DNA from: Streptomyces sp. NRRL S-1022
GTDB taxonomy: Bacteria; Actinomycetota; Actinomycetes; Streptomycetales; Streptomycetaceae
DNA length: 64,000 nucleotides
NCBI RefSeq assembly: GCF_000720135.1
Contig: NZ_JOIU01000016.1
Coordinates: 248,001-312,000 of the forward strand
Direction: 5' to 3'
Program-made: the position numbers and the translations under genes
In this document: piece by piece, positions 16,551 through 24,240 of the stretch
Position numbering within the stretch: position 1 is the first letter of the stretch
Layout: each line of letters opens with the position of its first letter
The notes under the pieces: generated by a model
Told to the model about the DNA's origin: nothing
Seen by the model: the letters and a program-made list of their open reading frames with translations, nothing else
Database searches by the model: none

Positions 16551-16645
16551 GGCGTGTCCCTCGCTGGCTGACGGCGGTTTCACCGGATGGAGACCAGCGT
16601 TCCGCGCGAAAGGCGTGCCGACCACGGCGTTCATGGGTCAGTGTT

Positions 16646-16669
16646 GGGACATCTCTGGGACATGGGACA
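16646..16669. promoter_or_regulatory. GGGACA repeats in the divergent island promoter
   Basis: GGGACA occurs at 16646, 16657 and 16664 in the 163-nt gap between the divergent 16550 and 16714 genes. This is a candidate binding site for the neighbouring XRE regulator. Confidence 0.4.
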
Positions 16670-16713
16670 GGCGCCATGATTGAGAGCTGCAAGAGCCGGG
16701 GAAGGGGGCCTGC

Positions 16714-17946
16714 ATGAGCATCGCCGACAGGCGTAGGGCTCTGGGCTTCACCCAAGAGGGGTTCGCCGAAGCGGTAGGCGTCGACCGGCGCACCGTAGGC
16801 CGGTGGGAGACGGGCAAATCCAGGCCCCAGCCTCCCCAGCGGCCCAAGGTCGCCGAGGTGCTACAGATGGACCTCGACGAACTCGACGCCTTGCTCACCC
16901 CGGCCGAGGTGCTGCCGAAGCCCGCGCAGTTAGCGTCGAGTGTCCACCACGGCCCAGGGGACCCAGACGAGATGATCCGACGCGAGTTTCTGCGCCTCTT
17001 GACGGTGGCAGGTGCGGTCGCTGCCATACCCGCGGGCGAGGTGGAGGCCCTGGCGGATGGCGCCGACGACTTCGGGCGCATGAATGGCCACCTGTGGCAG
17101 GTCTACCAGCTCGCCCGCGCCAAGCACTCGGTGTACCCCGTGGTGCAGTCCCAGCTCACCGCCTTGAACGATGCCCTGCGCGATGGGCGGGCGCAGATGG
17201 GCTCGCTCTGCATCGCGGCCGGCGACCTGTTCCAGTTGGCGGGCGAGCTGGCCTTCGACGCCAACCGCTACCACGCTGCCGCCGCCTCGTACGCGCTCGC
17301 GGCCAGCGCGAGCAAGGAGGCCCGCGCCTACGACCTGTGGGCGTGCGCCCTGATCCGCAGCGCCTACGTAGACCTCTCCGAGCGCCGTTACCGGCAGGCC
17401 GCGGACACTGTCGGGGCCGCGCGGCGCGTCGCCCTGCGTGGAGACAGTAGCTTGGCGACCAAGCACTGGGCCGCAGCCGTGCAGGCTGAGGCGTTCGCCT
17501 GGCTCGGCGACTTCGACGCCTGCGAGGAGGCTTTGGACGAGGCCGAGGAGGTGGCCAGCCTGAGCGGCCCGGTAGCGAACGGCGGATGGCTGCGCTTCGA
17601 TGGCTCGCGCTTGGCGGAGGAGCGGGGCGCCCGGTACTTGCAGCTCAACCGGCTCGTCTTGGCCGAGACCGCCCTGAAGGACGCGCTGAAGCTCGCTCCC
17701 TTGGCCGCCGGCCATTCCTTCCGGCGCCGGGGCGCGGTGCTCGTCGACCTGGCCGCCATCGGCGCCAAGCGAAAGGATTCGGAGCAGGTCATGCAGTACG
17801 GATTCGAAGCCCTGCGCCTGGCGCGAGCCTCCGGGTCCGGCTACGTCGCCCGTAGACTCCAGACGCTGACTGCCGAGCTGGGCACCTTGGGGCGCGACCG
17901 GCACATCGCCGAGTTGAAGGCCGGGATCGGCACCCTGACGGCATGA
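16714..17946 (+). CDS. XRE-family regulator with TPR domain
   Basis: A 410-residue regulator. The N-terminal helix-turn-helix (residues 1-57: RRALGFTQEGFAEAVGVDRRTVGRWETGKSRP) binds DNA. The rest is a helical, TPR-like repeat domain (about residues 130-400: AASYALAASASKEARAYDLWACALIRSAY and similar pairs), as in Streptomyces regulators that sense peptides or partner proteins. Codon 73 (16930-16932) is TTA, the rare leucine codon read by the bldA tRNA, so translation may be held back until development. Its stop is close to the next gene, with which it is probably cotranscribed. ATG at 16714 has GGGGAAGGGGG upstream. Confidence 0.88.
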   Translation: MSIADRRRALGFTQEGFAEAVGVDRRTVGRWETGKSRPQPPQRPKVAEVLQMDLDELDALLTPAEVLPKPAQLASSVHHGPGDPDEMIRREFLRLLTVAGAVAAIPAGEVEALADGADDFGRMNGHLWQVYQLARAKHSVYPVVQSQLTALNDALRDGRAQMGSLCIAAGDLFQLAGELAFDANRYHAAAASYALAASASKEARAYDLWACALIRSAYVDLSERRYRQAADTVGAARRVALRGDSSLATKHWAAAVQAEAFAWLGDFDACEEALDEAEEVASLSGPVANGGWLRFDGSRLAEERGARYLQLNRLVLAETALKDALKLAPLAAGHSFRRRGAVLVDLAAIGAKRKDSEQVMQYGFEALRLARASGSGYVARRLQTLTAELGTLGRDRHIAELKAGIGTLTA

Positions 17947-17960
17947 CGAGAGGGGATGGC

Positions 17961-18323
17961 ATGACGACCGAGGGCGCGCGAGTCTTTCGCGAGGCGTGGA
18001 TCGCTGGAGTGCGGAAGCACTTCCCTGGTGAGCCGAAGCCAAGCTACGTAACTCCGTGGGAAGAGACGCCTGAATGGGAGCGTGAGGCTGCGGGCGCCGT
18101 GTATGAGCAGGTGCGTCAGTTCCTCGAACTGAGCGCCGGGCATGCCTCCCGCCTGTCGCGCGAGCAGAAGGGACGGTTCGTCGCGACGTGTTGGACGGCG
18201 CAGATGTTCAAGCACTTCGAGGACCCGAAGCCGGGGTACGTGGCCGATTGGCCTGATCTGCCGGACTGGCAGAAGGAGACGGACTCAGGCATCTTCGAGG
18301 CCATTGAGAAGAGTCTGAATTAA
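17961..18323 (+). CDS. Small island protein with internal duplication
   Basis: A 120-residue soluble protein containing two similar units: KHFPGEPKPSYVTPWEETPE near residue 16 and KHFEDPKPGYVADWPDLPD near residue 84, each followed by W, a charged helix and an aromatic/aliphatic pattern. It begins 14 nt after the regulator's stop with GAGAGGGG upstream; another in-frame ATG at 17943 overlaps that stop. Cotranscription with the XRE-TPR regulator suggests a partner role, but no function is known. Confidence 0.68.
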   Translation: MTTEGARVFREAWIAGVRKHFPGEPKPSYVTPWEETPEWEREAAGAVYEQVRQFLELSAGHASRLSREQKGRFVATCWTAQMFKHFEDPKPGYVADWPDLPDWQKETDSGIFEAIEKSLN

Positions 18324-18333
18324 CGCCTACCGA

Positions 18334-18354
18334 TTCGTGCTCGCAAACAACCCA
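18334..18354 (+). repeat. Possible right attachment site of the lysE island
   Basis: TTCGTG-N8-CAACCCA, matching 14407-14427 at 15 of 21 positions. The stranded lysE fragment begins 2 nt later. Confidence 0.4.
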
Positions 18355-18355
18355 T

Positions 18356-18472
18356 GGCACGCGGCTGGCCGCGGCGTTCCGCCGCCGCAAGCGGCTGTCG
18401 GCCACGGCGACGTCGGCCGCGGGGGCGCTGTTCCTGGGCTTCGCGGTCAAGCTGTCGCTCGCGTCGGCCTAG
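18356..18472 (+). pseudogene. Stranded original 3' end of lysE
   Basis: These 38 codons and a stop read GTRLAAAFRRRKRLSATATS and then AAGALFLGFAVKLSLASA. They are 33/38 identical to the functional lysE C-terminus at 14503-14619, but with native high-GC codons. There is no start codon or ribosome site. It is the left-over host sequence displaced by the island. Its stop overlaps the stop of the convergent monooxygenase gene. Confidence 0.85.
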
Positions 18473-19845
18473 GCGGTCGCGAAGGCTCCCGTCCGCTCGG
18501 CGTACTCCCGCAGGCCCTTCGTCGTCCCGCCCGCCCAGCCCACGTACCCGTCCGGGCGGATCAGGAAGACGCCCCGGCCGTACGACGGCGGTGCCGCCGG
18601 GAGGGAGTGCAGGCCCGGGACCGAGGCGCCCAGCAGGGTCCAGTGGGGGCCGCGGAAGGTGTCGAAGAGGCGGACGCCCGACACCGTGCCGTCCGGGGCG
18701 CGGTCGCCGGCGCGCAGGCCGTCGGTCTCGCCCCGCGTGTCCACACTGAGGGACGAGTCCCGGTAGTCCAGGCCGAGCTGCACCGTCGCCCTGCCCCGGC
18801 GTACCTCTCCGCGGTGGACCCCGGTCGTCAGGTCCAGCATCGCGGCGGCGTTCGCGCGGCGCTCCTCCTCGTAGGTGTCCAGGAGGGCCTGCGGTGCGGC
18901 GCCCCGGAGCACCGCGGCCAGCTTCCAGCCCAGGTTGCAGGCGTCCTGCACGCTGGTGTTGAGGCCCTGGCCGCCCGCCGGGGAGTGGACGTGGGCCGCG
19001 TCCCCGGCGAGGAGGACCCGGCCCGCCCGGAAGCGGTCGGCCAGAGCGGCGCGCGGGCGGAAGTCGGAGGCCCAGCGCAGCTCCGTCACGTCCGGGGCAC
19101 CGAGGTGCGTGTACGTGGCGACCAGGGCGCGGATGCCGTCCAGGGACAGGTCGAGCCGGGCTGACTCCGGCAGGCGCGCCTGCAGTTGGAAGTCGTCGGT
19201 ACCGGCGAGCGGGCACAGGGCGAGGCCGGTGCCGTCGGGCCCCGGGAACGTGTGCCAGTGGTCCCGGTCGAGGCCGTTCACGCGTACGTCCGCCACCAGG
19301 AACGGTGCCGGGTCGACCGTCTCGCCGGTCATGCCGACGCCCAGGGCGCGCCGGACCGCCGAGCGCCCGCCGTCGGCCGCGACCGCGTACGCCGCGCGCA
19401 GGGCCGTACCGTCCGCGAAGTCCACCGTCACGCCGTCCGCGTCCTGTGCCAGACCCGTCACCTCGCGGCCGAAGGCGACCCGGCCTCCCAGTTCGGTCAG
19501 CCGCGCGTACAGCACCTCCTGGGTGCGCCACTGCGCGACCATCAGCGGTTCGGTGTACGGCGTGCCCTCGTCCGCCGGGATCTCCTCGAACATCGGCCGC
19601 GTGCCGAGCCGCTCGCCGTTCTCCCACAGCAGGCGGGGCGGGTAGGGGCCGCCGGCCGCCCGGATCGCGTCCAGGACGCCCAGGTCGGCGAAGACCTCCT
19701 GGGTGCGGGGCTGGATGCCCTTGCCGCGCGAGCCGGGGAAGAGCGCCTCCGCCCGCTCCACCACCAGCGCCCGGATTCCGCGCCGTGCCAGGTCGATGCC
19801 CAGGGTCAGGCCGGTCGCGCCCGCGCCCACGATCACGACATCCAT
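18469..19845 (-). CDS. FAD-dependent aromatic monooxygenase (class A)
   Basis: A 458-residue flavoprotein of the PHBH/rifampicin-monooxygenase-like group: GAGATGLTLGIDLARRG dinucleotide motif near residue 7, the DG fingerprint VAADGGRSAVRRALG near residue 158, and the FAD-binding GRVLLAGDAAHVHSPAGGQGLNTSVQDA near residue 276. It hydroxylates an aromatic substrate with NAD(P)H and O2; polyketide antibiotics are typical targets of relatives. It is divergent from a TetR regulator, and two operator-like palindromes lie between them, so it is probably induced by its substrate and may confer resistance. ATG at 19845 has AAGGAGA upstream. Confidence 0.9.
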   Translation of the reverse strand: MDVVIVGAGATGLTLGIDLARRGIRALVVERAEALFPGSRGKGIQPRTQEVFADLGVLDAIRAAGGPYPPRLLWENGERLGTRPMFEEIPADEGTPYTEPLMVAQWRTQEVLYARLTELGGRVAFGREVTGLAQDADGVTVDFADGTALRAAYAVAADGGRSAVRRALGVGMTGETVDPAPFLVADVRVNGLDRDHWHTFPGPDGTGLALCPLAGTDDFQLQARLPESARLDLSLDGIRALVATYTHLGAPDVTELRWASDFRPRAALADRFRAGRVLLAGDAAHVHSPAGGQGLNTSVQDACNLGWKLAAVLRGAAPQALLDTYEEERRANAAAMLDLTTGVHRGEVRRGRATVQLGLDYRDSSLSVDTRGETDGLRAGDRAPDGTVSGVRLFDTFRGPHWTLLGASVPGLHSLPAAPPSYGRGVFLIRPDGYVGWAGGTTKGLREYAERTGAFATA

Positions 19846-19855
19846 CGCATGTCTC

Positions 19856-19870
19856 CTTAACGTCGTTAAG
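19856..19870. promoter_or_regulatory. TetR-type operator 1
   Basis: CTTAACG-T-CGTTAAG is a perfect palindrome 10 nt upstream of the monooxygenase start. Part of it overlaps the likely ribosome-binding region. Confidence 0.8.
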
Positions 19871-19892
19871 TGCCGTCGCCGACGAGGGCGCC

Positions 19893-19907
19893 CTTAACGC
19901 TGTTAAG
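19893..19907. promoter_or_regulatory. TetR-type operator 2
   Basis: CTTAACGCTGTTAAG has the same TTAAC half-sites as operator 1, 37 nt away. It overlaps the TAAGCT -10 element of the regulator gene, so it should also give autoregulation. Confidence 0.8.
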
Positions 19908-19909
19908 CT
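19904..19909 (+). promoter_or_regulatory. -10 element of leaderless tetR-type gene
   Basis: TAAGCT lies 7 nt before the GTG at 19917, with no ribosome site between. It overlaps operator 2. Confidence 0.5.
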
Positions 19910-19916
19910 GTCAAGC

Positions 19917-20567
19917 GTGAATTCCGAGAAGCGCGCGCCCCTGGATCGCGCACGAGTCGCCGACACCGCACTGCGGCTGCTGAACGAGGTCGGTCTGGAC
20001 GGGCTGACCCTGCGCGCCATCGCCCGCGAGCTGGACGTCAAGGCGCCCGCCCTGTACTGGCACTTCAAGGACAAGCAGGCGCTGCTCGACGAGATGGCGA
20101 CGCAGATGTACCGGCGGATGGCCGCCGGCGCCGCGCTCGACCCCGCCGACACCTGGCGGGAGCGGCTGCTGAAGACCCAGCGCGGGCTGCGGGCCGCACT
20201 GCTCGGCTACCGCGACGGCGCCAAGGTGTTCAGCGGTTCGCGCTTCACCGGCACCGACCACGCCGCGGAGCTGGAGGCGAACCTGGGGGTGCTCACCGGC
20301 GCCGGGCTCAGCCTCGCGCAGGCGGTCGCCGCGGGGCGCACGGCGCACGCCTACACCCTCGGCTTCGTCACCGAGGAGCAGGGCGTACGCCCCCTCCCGG
20401 GGGAGCGCCGGGAGGGCTACGACGTCGGCGAGCGCGCCCGCCGCATGGCCGGGTTCCCGCTCGCGGCCGAGGCCGGGACGCTGCTCTTCGACGACTACGA
20501 CCGGCAGTTCGAGGAGGGACTGGCGCTGGTCGTCGCCGGTATCGCGGCGCGCTACGGGATCAGCTGA
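19917..20567 (+). CDS. TetR family regulator with TetR_C-type ligand domain
   Basis: A 216-residue repressor: helix-turn-helix LTLRAIARELDVKAPALYWHFKDKQALLDEMA near residue 31, then a helical ligand domain of the tetracycline-repressor class (LLGYRDGAKVFSGSRFTG ... AHAYTLGFVTEEQG). It probably represses the divergent monooxygenase and itself through the two CTTAAC palindromes. The start is GTG at 19917, leaderless. Its 3' end overlaps the convergent acyltransferase gene by 8 nt. Confidence 0.92.
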   Translation: MNSEKRAPLDRARVADTALRLLNEVGLDGLTLRAIARELDVKAPALYWHFKDKQALLDEMATQMYRRMAAGAALDPADTWRERLLKTQRGLRAALLGYRDGAKVFSGSRFTGTDHAAELEANLGVLTGAGLSLAQAVAAGRTAHAYTLGFVTEEQGVRPLPGERREGYDVGERARRMAGFPLAAEAGTLLFDDYDRQFEEGLALVVAGIAARYGIS

Positions 20568-21708
20568 GGGCGGCCGTCCCCGGCGTACCGGCCTTCTTCA
20601 GCGCCCTCTTCAGCCGGGGGCCGAACGGTTTCTCCACGAACCGGTGGATCAGCCAGGCCAGCGCCAGCATGCCGGCCACGGTCACGGCGAGCGTCGGCCA
20701 CGGGGCCAGGCCGAGGCCCCGGTGCAGCACCCGGATGACGAACCAGCCCAGGTGCTCGTGGACCAGGTAGAACGGGTACGTCAGCGCGCCGGCCGTGACC
20801 AGCCAGGACCAGGAGGCCCACCGGGTCCAGCCCAGCGCCACGGCGGCGACGGCCGCGTAGGCGGCGGTGACGACCAGGATGACGACGTACGGGTCGCGGT
20901 GCGGGTGCGGGCCCCACAGCCCGCGGGTGGCCTCGCTCTGGGCGAGCAGCCAGGACATCACCACGATGCCCCAGGTGAGCAGGTCGCTGCCGAAGCGGTG
21001 GATCAGGTACAGCGCCAGCCCGCCGACGAAGAAGGGCGCGTACTCGGGCATGACCACCTGGCGCAGCAGCTCGTTGCCGGACGAGTGGCACAGCACGGCC
21101 GCCGGCGTCCACACGCAGGCGAACAGCACGACCCGGCGGTAGGTGACCCCCCGCACCACGACGAACAGGGCGAAAAGGACGTAGAACCGCAGCTCCACCC
21201 AGAGCGTCCAGCACACACCGAGGACCCGTGTGGCACCCATCGGCTGCTGGAGCATGGTGAGGTTCACCAGGAACTCGTCCAGGCGGACCGGGCGGACGAC
21301 GACCGGGAGCGCGAAGGACGCGGCCGTGACCAGGGCCAGCGCGACCCAGTACGCGGGATACAGGCGGGCGACCCGGGAGCGGAAGAAGTCGCCGAGGGTG
21401 CGGCCCCAACTGCTCATGCAGATCACGAAACCGCTGATGACGAAGAAGAACTGCACGCCGAGGTTGCCGTACACGGCCACCCGGTACAGGGACGGGAAGA
21501 GGCGGTCCGGGCTCGCGTGCCAGGACGCGGAGACCACACCACCGCGACCGGTGTAGTGGTAGGCGCAGACCATCAGCGCGGCGACGAGCCGCAGACCGTC
21601 CAGGGCGAGCAGGCGGCCCCGGCGCGGGACCCGGGCGGCCGGGGCTCCGGCCGCCCGGCGTATGAGGGGGTCCGGCGCCGGCGCGACGCCGGAGGGGGAA
21701 GCGGCCAT
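20560..21708 (-). CDS. Acyltransferase family 3 membrane protein
   Basis: A 382-residue integral membrane acyltransferase with about ten helices and the family signatures LLALDGLRLVAALMVCAYHY (conserved His) and GVQFFFVISGFVICMS ... RSRVARLYPAYWVAL. Such enzymes add O-acyl groups to exported glycans. It is the last gene of the minus-strand operon GT2 - polysialyltransferase-like - acyltransferase (25-nt gap), so it may acetylate the wall glycopolymer made here. The start is ATG at 21708. Confidence 0.9.
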   Translation of the reverse strand: MAASPSGVAPAPDPLIRRAAGAPAARVPRRGRLLALDGLRLVAALMVCAYHYTGRGGVVSASWHASPDRLFPSLYRVAVYGNLGVQFFFVISGFVICMSSWGRTLGDFFRSRVARLYPAYWVALALVTAASFALPVVVRPVRLDEFLVNLTMLQQPMGATRVLGVCWTLWVELRFYVLFALFVVVRGVTYRRVVLFACVWTPAAVLCHSSGNELLRQVVMPEYAPFFVGGLALYLIHRFGSDLLTWGIVVMSWLLAQSEATRGLWGPHPHRDPYVVILVVTAAYAAVAAVALGWTRWASWSWLVTAGALTYPFYLVHEHLGWFVIRVLHRGLGLAPWPTLAVTVAGMLALAWLIHRFVEKPFGPRLKRALKKAGTPGTAALS

Positions 21709-21733
21709 GTGCGGTGTCCTTCCTGATCCGTGG

Positions 21734-23068
21734 TCAGCCGCGTGCGCCCCGGCGCAGGCTGCGCGCCTTGCGGGCCACCCGGCGGACCGTCGCGTTGCGC
21801 GGGATGAACGCCAGCTGGGCCGGCACCCCGCCGGGCAGCGCCAGGGCGGACAGGCGCCGGCGCTTGAAGTAGCGCATGGTGTGCTGGTCCAGGTGCCCCG
21901 CGAGCCAGGTCTCGGCCTGCGGACGCAGCCTCGGGTAGATCTTCGGCTGCATCGCGAAGCCCACCGCGCGGACCAGCGCGCCGAGCTCCTCGGCGTCCAT
22001 GCCCTGCCGCTGCTCGGCGACGGCCCGCCGGTCGCTCAGCCCGGGCAGCAGCGCGTCCACGATCGTCACCGGGATCCGGTTGCTGTTCTCGTACGGCGTC
22101 AGCCGCTCCAGCAGCAGTTCGGTGCCCACCCGGGCGACCGGGAGGCCGTACAGGGCGGAGGCGGTGAGCAGCGCGGTGGAGAAGCAGCCGACGACCAGCG
22201 CGGGACGCATCCGCTGGTACAGCACCTCCGCGAGCACCGGCGTGTCCAGCACGGTCAGCCCGACCCCCAGCCGCTCCGCCTCCTGCTCCAGGGAGCGGGC
22301 GAAGCGGGCCGGCGCGGACGGGTGCGGCTTGAACACCACGGTGGTGTGGCCGAGGGCGGCCGCGCCCCTCAGCATCCGCACGTGCAGGTCCTCCTCCTGC
22401 TCGGCGGTGAGGATGTCCAGCGCGGACAGGTACTGGCCGAGCAGCAGCGCCGGTTCCTCCAGTGCCGGCAGCCCCTCGCCCAGCGGGGCGAGTTCGGCGA
22501 GCACCTTGGTGAAGGCGGGCGTCGGCACCAGCTCGCCGGGCACCCCGAACTCGGTGAGCAGCAGCGGCCGCAGCCCCGGCACCAGGTCCAGGTGCAGGAC
22601 CCGGTCCACGCGGGTGCCGACCAGGGGGTCGATCTTGCTGCGGGTGGGGCCGTAGCTCATCAGGCCGTCGGCGTAGACGGTGACCGGCGCGCCGGTGAAG
22701 ATCTGGGCGAGCGCCAGCGACGGGTTCACCTGGATCGACTCGACGGCCAGCTCCACGTCGTCGGTGCCCAGCCGCCACTCGTGGCGCAGGTACCGTTCCC
22801 ACAGCGGCAGGTCGTCCCCGCGGGGCGTCCAGCCGCCCGGGTGGAACGGGAAGATCGCCGCGTTGTACGACACCACGTCGTCGAACCGGTCCCGCAGCCG
22901 CTCGAAGCCCGGCATCCCGTCCAGCGCCGGGGAAGTCTCGGGCGTGGCCGCGTTGTTGCAGACCAGCAGGATCCGCCGGTCGGCCGGGCGGAAGCAGCCG
23001 GAGTCCAGGGCGGCGGCGAGCGTGGCCGTGCCGTACAGCGTCGACGCCTGGAAGATCTGGGTGGTCAC
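21734..23068 (-). CDS. Polysialyltransferase-like glycosyltransferase
   Basis: A 444-residue soluble protein related to the alpha-2,8-polysialyltransferase (POST) group: N-terminal IFQASTLYGTATLAAALDSG, central VPTPAFTKVLAEL, then HTTVVFKPHPSAPARF and VVGCFSTALLTASALYGLPV, the last two resembling the HP and SS/ST motifs of such enzymes. It probably transfers nonulosonic-acid units during wall polymer synthesis. GTG at 23068 overlaps the upstream stop as GTGA, so it is translationally coupled to the GT2 gene. Confidence 0.78.
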   Translation of the reverse strand: MTTQIFQASTLYGTATLAAALDSGCFRPADRRILLVCNNAATPETSPALDGMPGFERLRDRFDDVVSYNAAIFPFHPGGWTPRGDDLPLWERYLRHEWRLGTDDVELAVESIQVNPSLALAQIFTGAPVTVYADGLMSYGPTRSKIDPLVGTRVDRVLHLDLVPGLRPLLLTEFGVPGELVPTPAFTKVLAELAPLGEGLPALEEPALLLGQYLSALDILTAEQEEDLHVRMLRGAAALGHTTVVFKPHPSAPARFARSLEQEAERLGVGLTVLDTPVLAEVLYQRMRPALVVGCFSTALLTASALYGLPVARVGTELLLERLTPYENSNRIPVTIVDALLPGLSDRRAVAEQRQGMDAEELGALVRAVGFAMQPKIYPRLRPQAETWLAGHLDQHTMRYFKRRRLSALALPGGVPAQLAFIPRNATVRRVARKARSLRRGARG

Positions 23069-24042
23069 GCGGCGGCTCCCGAGGCGGCGGGACGGCGGCG
23101 CAGCCGGCGCAGCCGGGTGGCGCGCTGGAGGTCCATGGAGTCCAGGGCCTCGTCCAGCACGTCCTGCGGCATGCGCCGCAGCGCGGCGGCGCTCAGGGAT
23201 TTCAGTTTCCTCGCCACCGCCGGCTCGAACCTCTCGATGGATCCCAGGTGATGGGCGATGATCGCGCAGTAGGTGCGGACGGCCTTCGGCAGCAGGGCGC
23301 CGGCCTCCCGGTCCGCCGCGGTCTCCGCGACGACTTGGTCGAACGCCCGGATGAAGTCGAGCTGCCGCACATCGCCGATCTGGGTGAGGGACGAGGCGAC
23401 CCCGCGCCGGTAGAACACCCCGAGCAGGCTCACCGCGGCGAAGGACTCCGCCTCCCGGTGCAGCTTCCAGATCCACGGCCGGTCCTCGGCCGTGCGCAGC
23501 CCGTCCGTGAAGTGCAGCACCCCCTGGTCCACCAGCCGCCGGTGGTACACACCGGCCCACGCGTACGCGTAGTCCACCGAGGTGGACCGGTCGGCGGGCA
23601 GGATCGCCCCCCGCGGGTCCAGCACGGTGTTCCGCCGGCCCACCGGCACCCGGTGCACGCTGCGCGACCGGGCGGTGCACTGCACATGGTCGGTGCGCAG
23701 GAAGTCGCAGCCCAGCTCCTCGATCGCGGCGAGCAGCCGCGGGAGGTAGCCGGGGGCCAGCCAGTCGTCGCCGTCCAGGAACGTCAGATAGGTGCCGCGC
23801 GCCCGGTCGATCCCGGTGTTGCGCGCGGTCGCCAGCCCTCCGTTCCGCTCGTGCCGGACCAGGACCGCACCCGGCAGCTCACGCTCCGCACGCGCGAGAA
23901 TCTCGGGCGTCCCGTCGCGGGAACAGTCGTCGACAAGAATGAATTCGAAGTCCTCACGCGCGTTCGCCTTCAGACTCCTGAGGGTGTCGGGCGCGTATTG
24001 CTGCACGTTGTAGAACGGCACGATGACGGAGAGCTTGACCAC
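23065..24042 (-). CDS. Family 2 glycosyltransferase
   Basis: A 325-residue GT2 enzyme starting VVKLSVIVPFYNVQQYAPDT, with FILVDDCSRDGT and the DxD motif TFLDGDDWLAPGY (about residues 93-105). The C-terminal half is helical, as in actinobacterial wall-polymer synthases. It is first in the minus-strand operon. GTG at 24042 lies 7 nt after TAACGT (24050-24055), which suggests a leaderless transcript; an in-frame ATG at 24111 would place 23 extra residues before the Rossmann strand. Confidence 0.85.
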   Translation of the reverse strand: MVKLSVIVPFYNVQQYAPDTLRSLKANAREDFEFILVDDCSRDGTPEILARAERELPGAVLVRHERNGGLATARNTGIDRARGTYLTFLDGDDWLAPGYLPRLLAAIEELGCDFLRTDHVQCTARSRSVHRVPVGRRNTVLDPRGAILPADRSTSVDYAYAWAGVYHRRLVDQGVLHFTDGLRTAEDRPWIWKLHREAESFAAVSLLGVFYRRGVASSLTQIGDVRQLDFIRAFDQVVAETAADREAGALLPKAVRTYCAIIAHHLGSIERFEPAVARKLKSLSAAALRRMPQDVLDEALDSMDLQRATRLRRLRRRPAASGAAA

Positions 24043-24049
24043 GCCAAGG

Positions 24050-24055
24050 ACGTTA
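24050..24055 (-). promoter_or_regulatory. -10 element of leaderless GT2 operon
   Basis: TAACGT on the minus strand, 7 nt before GTG 24042. The context CCTAACGTC...GGCGTG closely mirrors the divergent promoter at 24228. Confidence 0.5.
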
Positions 24056-24227
24056 GGGCGTGGCCCGCCATTCGTCTTGACGACCTGCTTGATGCCGGGT
24101 GAACGACACATGGCGAAGCCGTGAACCAGGCTGTTTCACAAGGCGATCGGGGCCCGATTCGCCATTCGGCGATGTGCTGTTAACCGTTTGTTGCATTCCG
24201 GTTGGGCGGAACCTCTTCCACGCTTCC

Positions 24228-24233
24228 TAGCGT
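24228..24233 (+). promoter_or_regulatory. -10 element of leaderless DUF6716 operon
   Basis: TAGCGT, 7 nt before GTG 24241, in the context CCTAGCGTC...GGCGTG. It pairs with the divergent element at 24050. Confidence 0.5.
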
Positions 24234-24240
24234 CTCCGGC

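Larger units (their letters stand above)
14407..18354. mobile_element. Integrase-less island inserted in the 3' end of lysE
   Basis: The segment begins where lysE codon use changes and ends just before a stranded 38-codon copy of the lysE C-terminus. It carries its own lysE tail, which keeps the host gene intact, plus a set of small unknown proteins, a DUF397 protein and an XRE-TPR regulator. No integrase, transposase, replication or transfer gene is visible, so it is either a remnant or depends on an enzyme encoded elsewhere. Boundaries are uncertain by tens of bases because about 84 nt of lysE, relative to the island tail, is missing at the right end. Confidence 0.65.

Noticed and set aside
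23555..23575. ACGCGTACGCGTAG inside the GT2 gene
   Set aside because: It resembles the nucleoside palindrome but lacks the CTAC half-site and lies within a coding region away from promoters.
23065..23680. Fusion of polysialyltransferase-like gene with upstream sequence
   Set aside because: The frame is open further upstream, but the GT2 gene clearly occupies that stretch and GTGA overlap at 23065-23068 gives a normal start.
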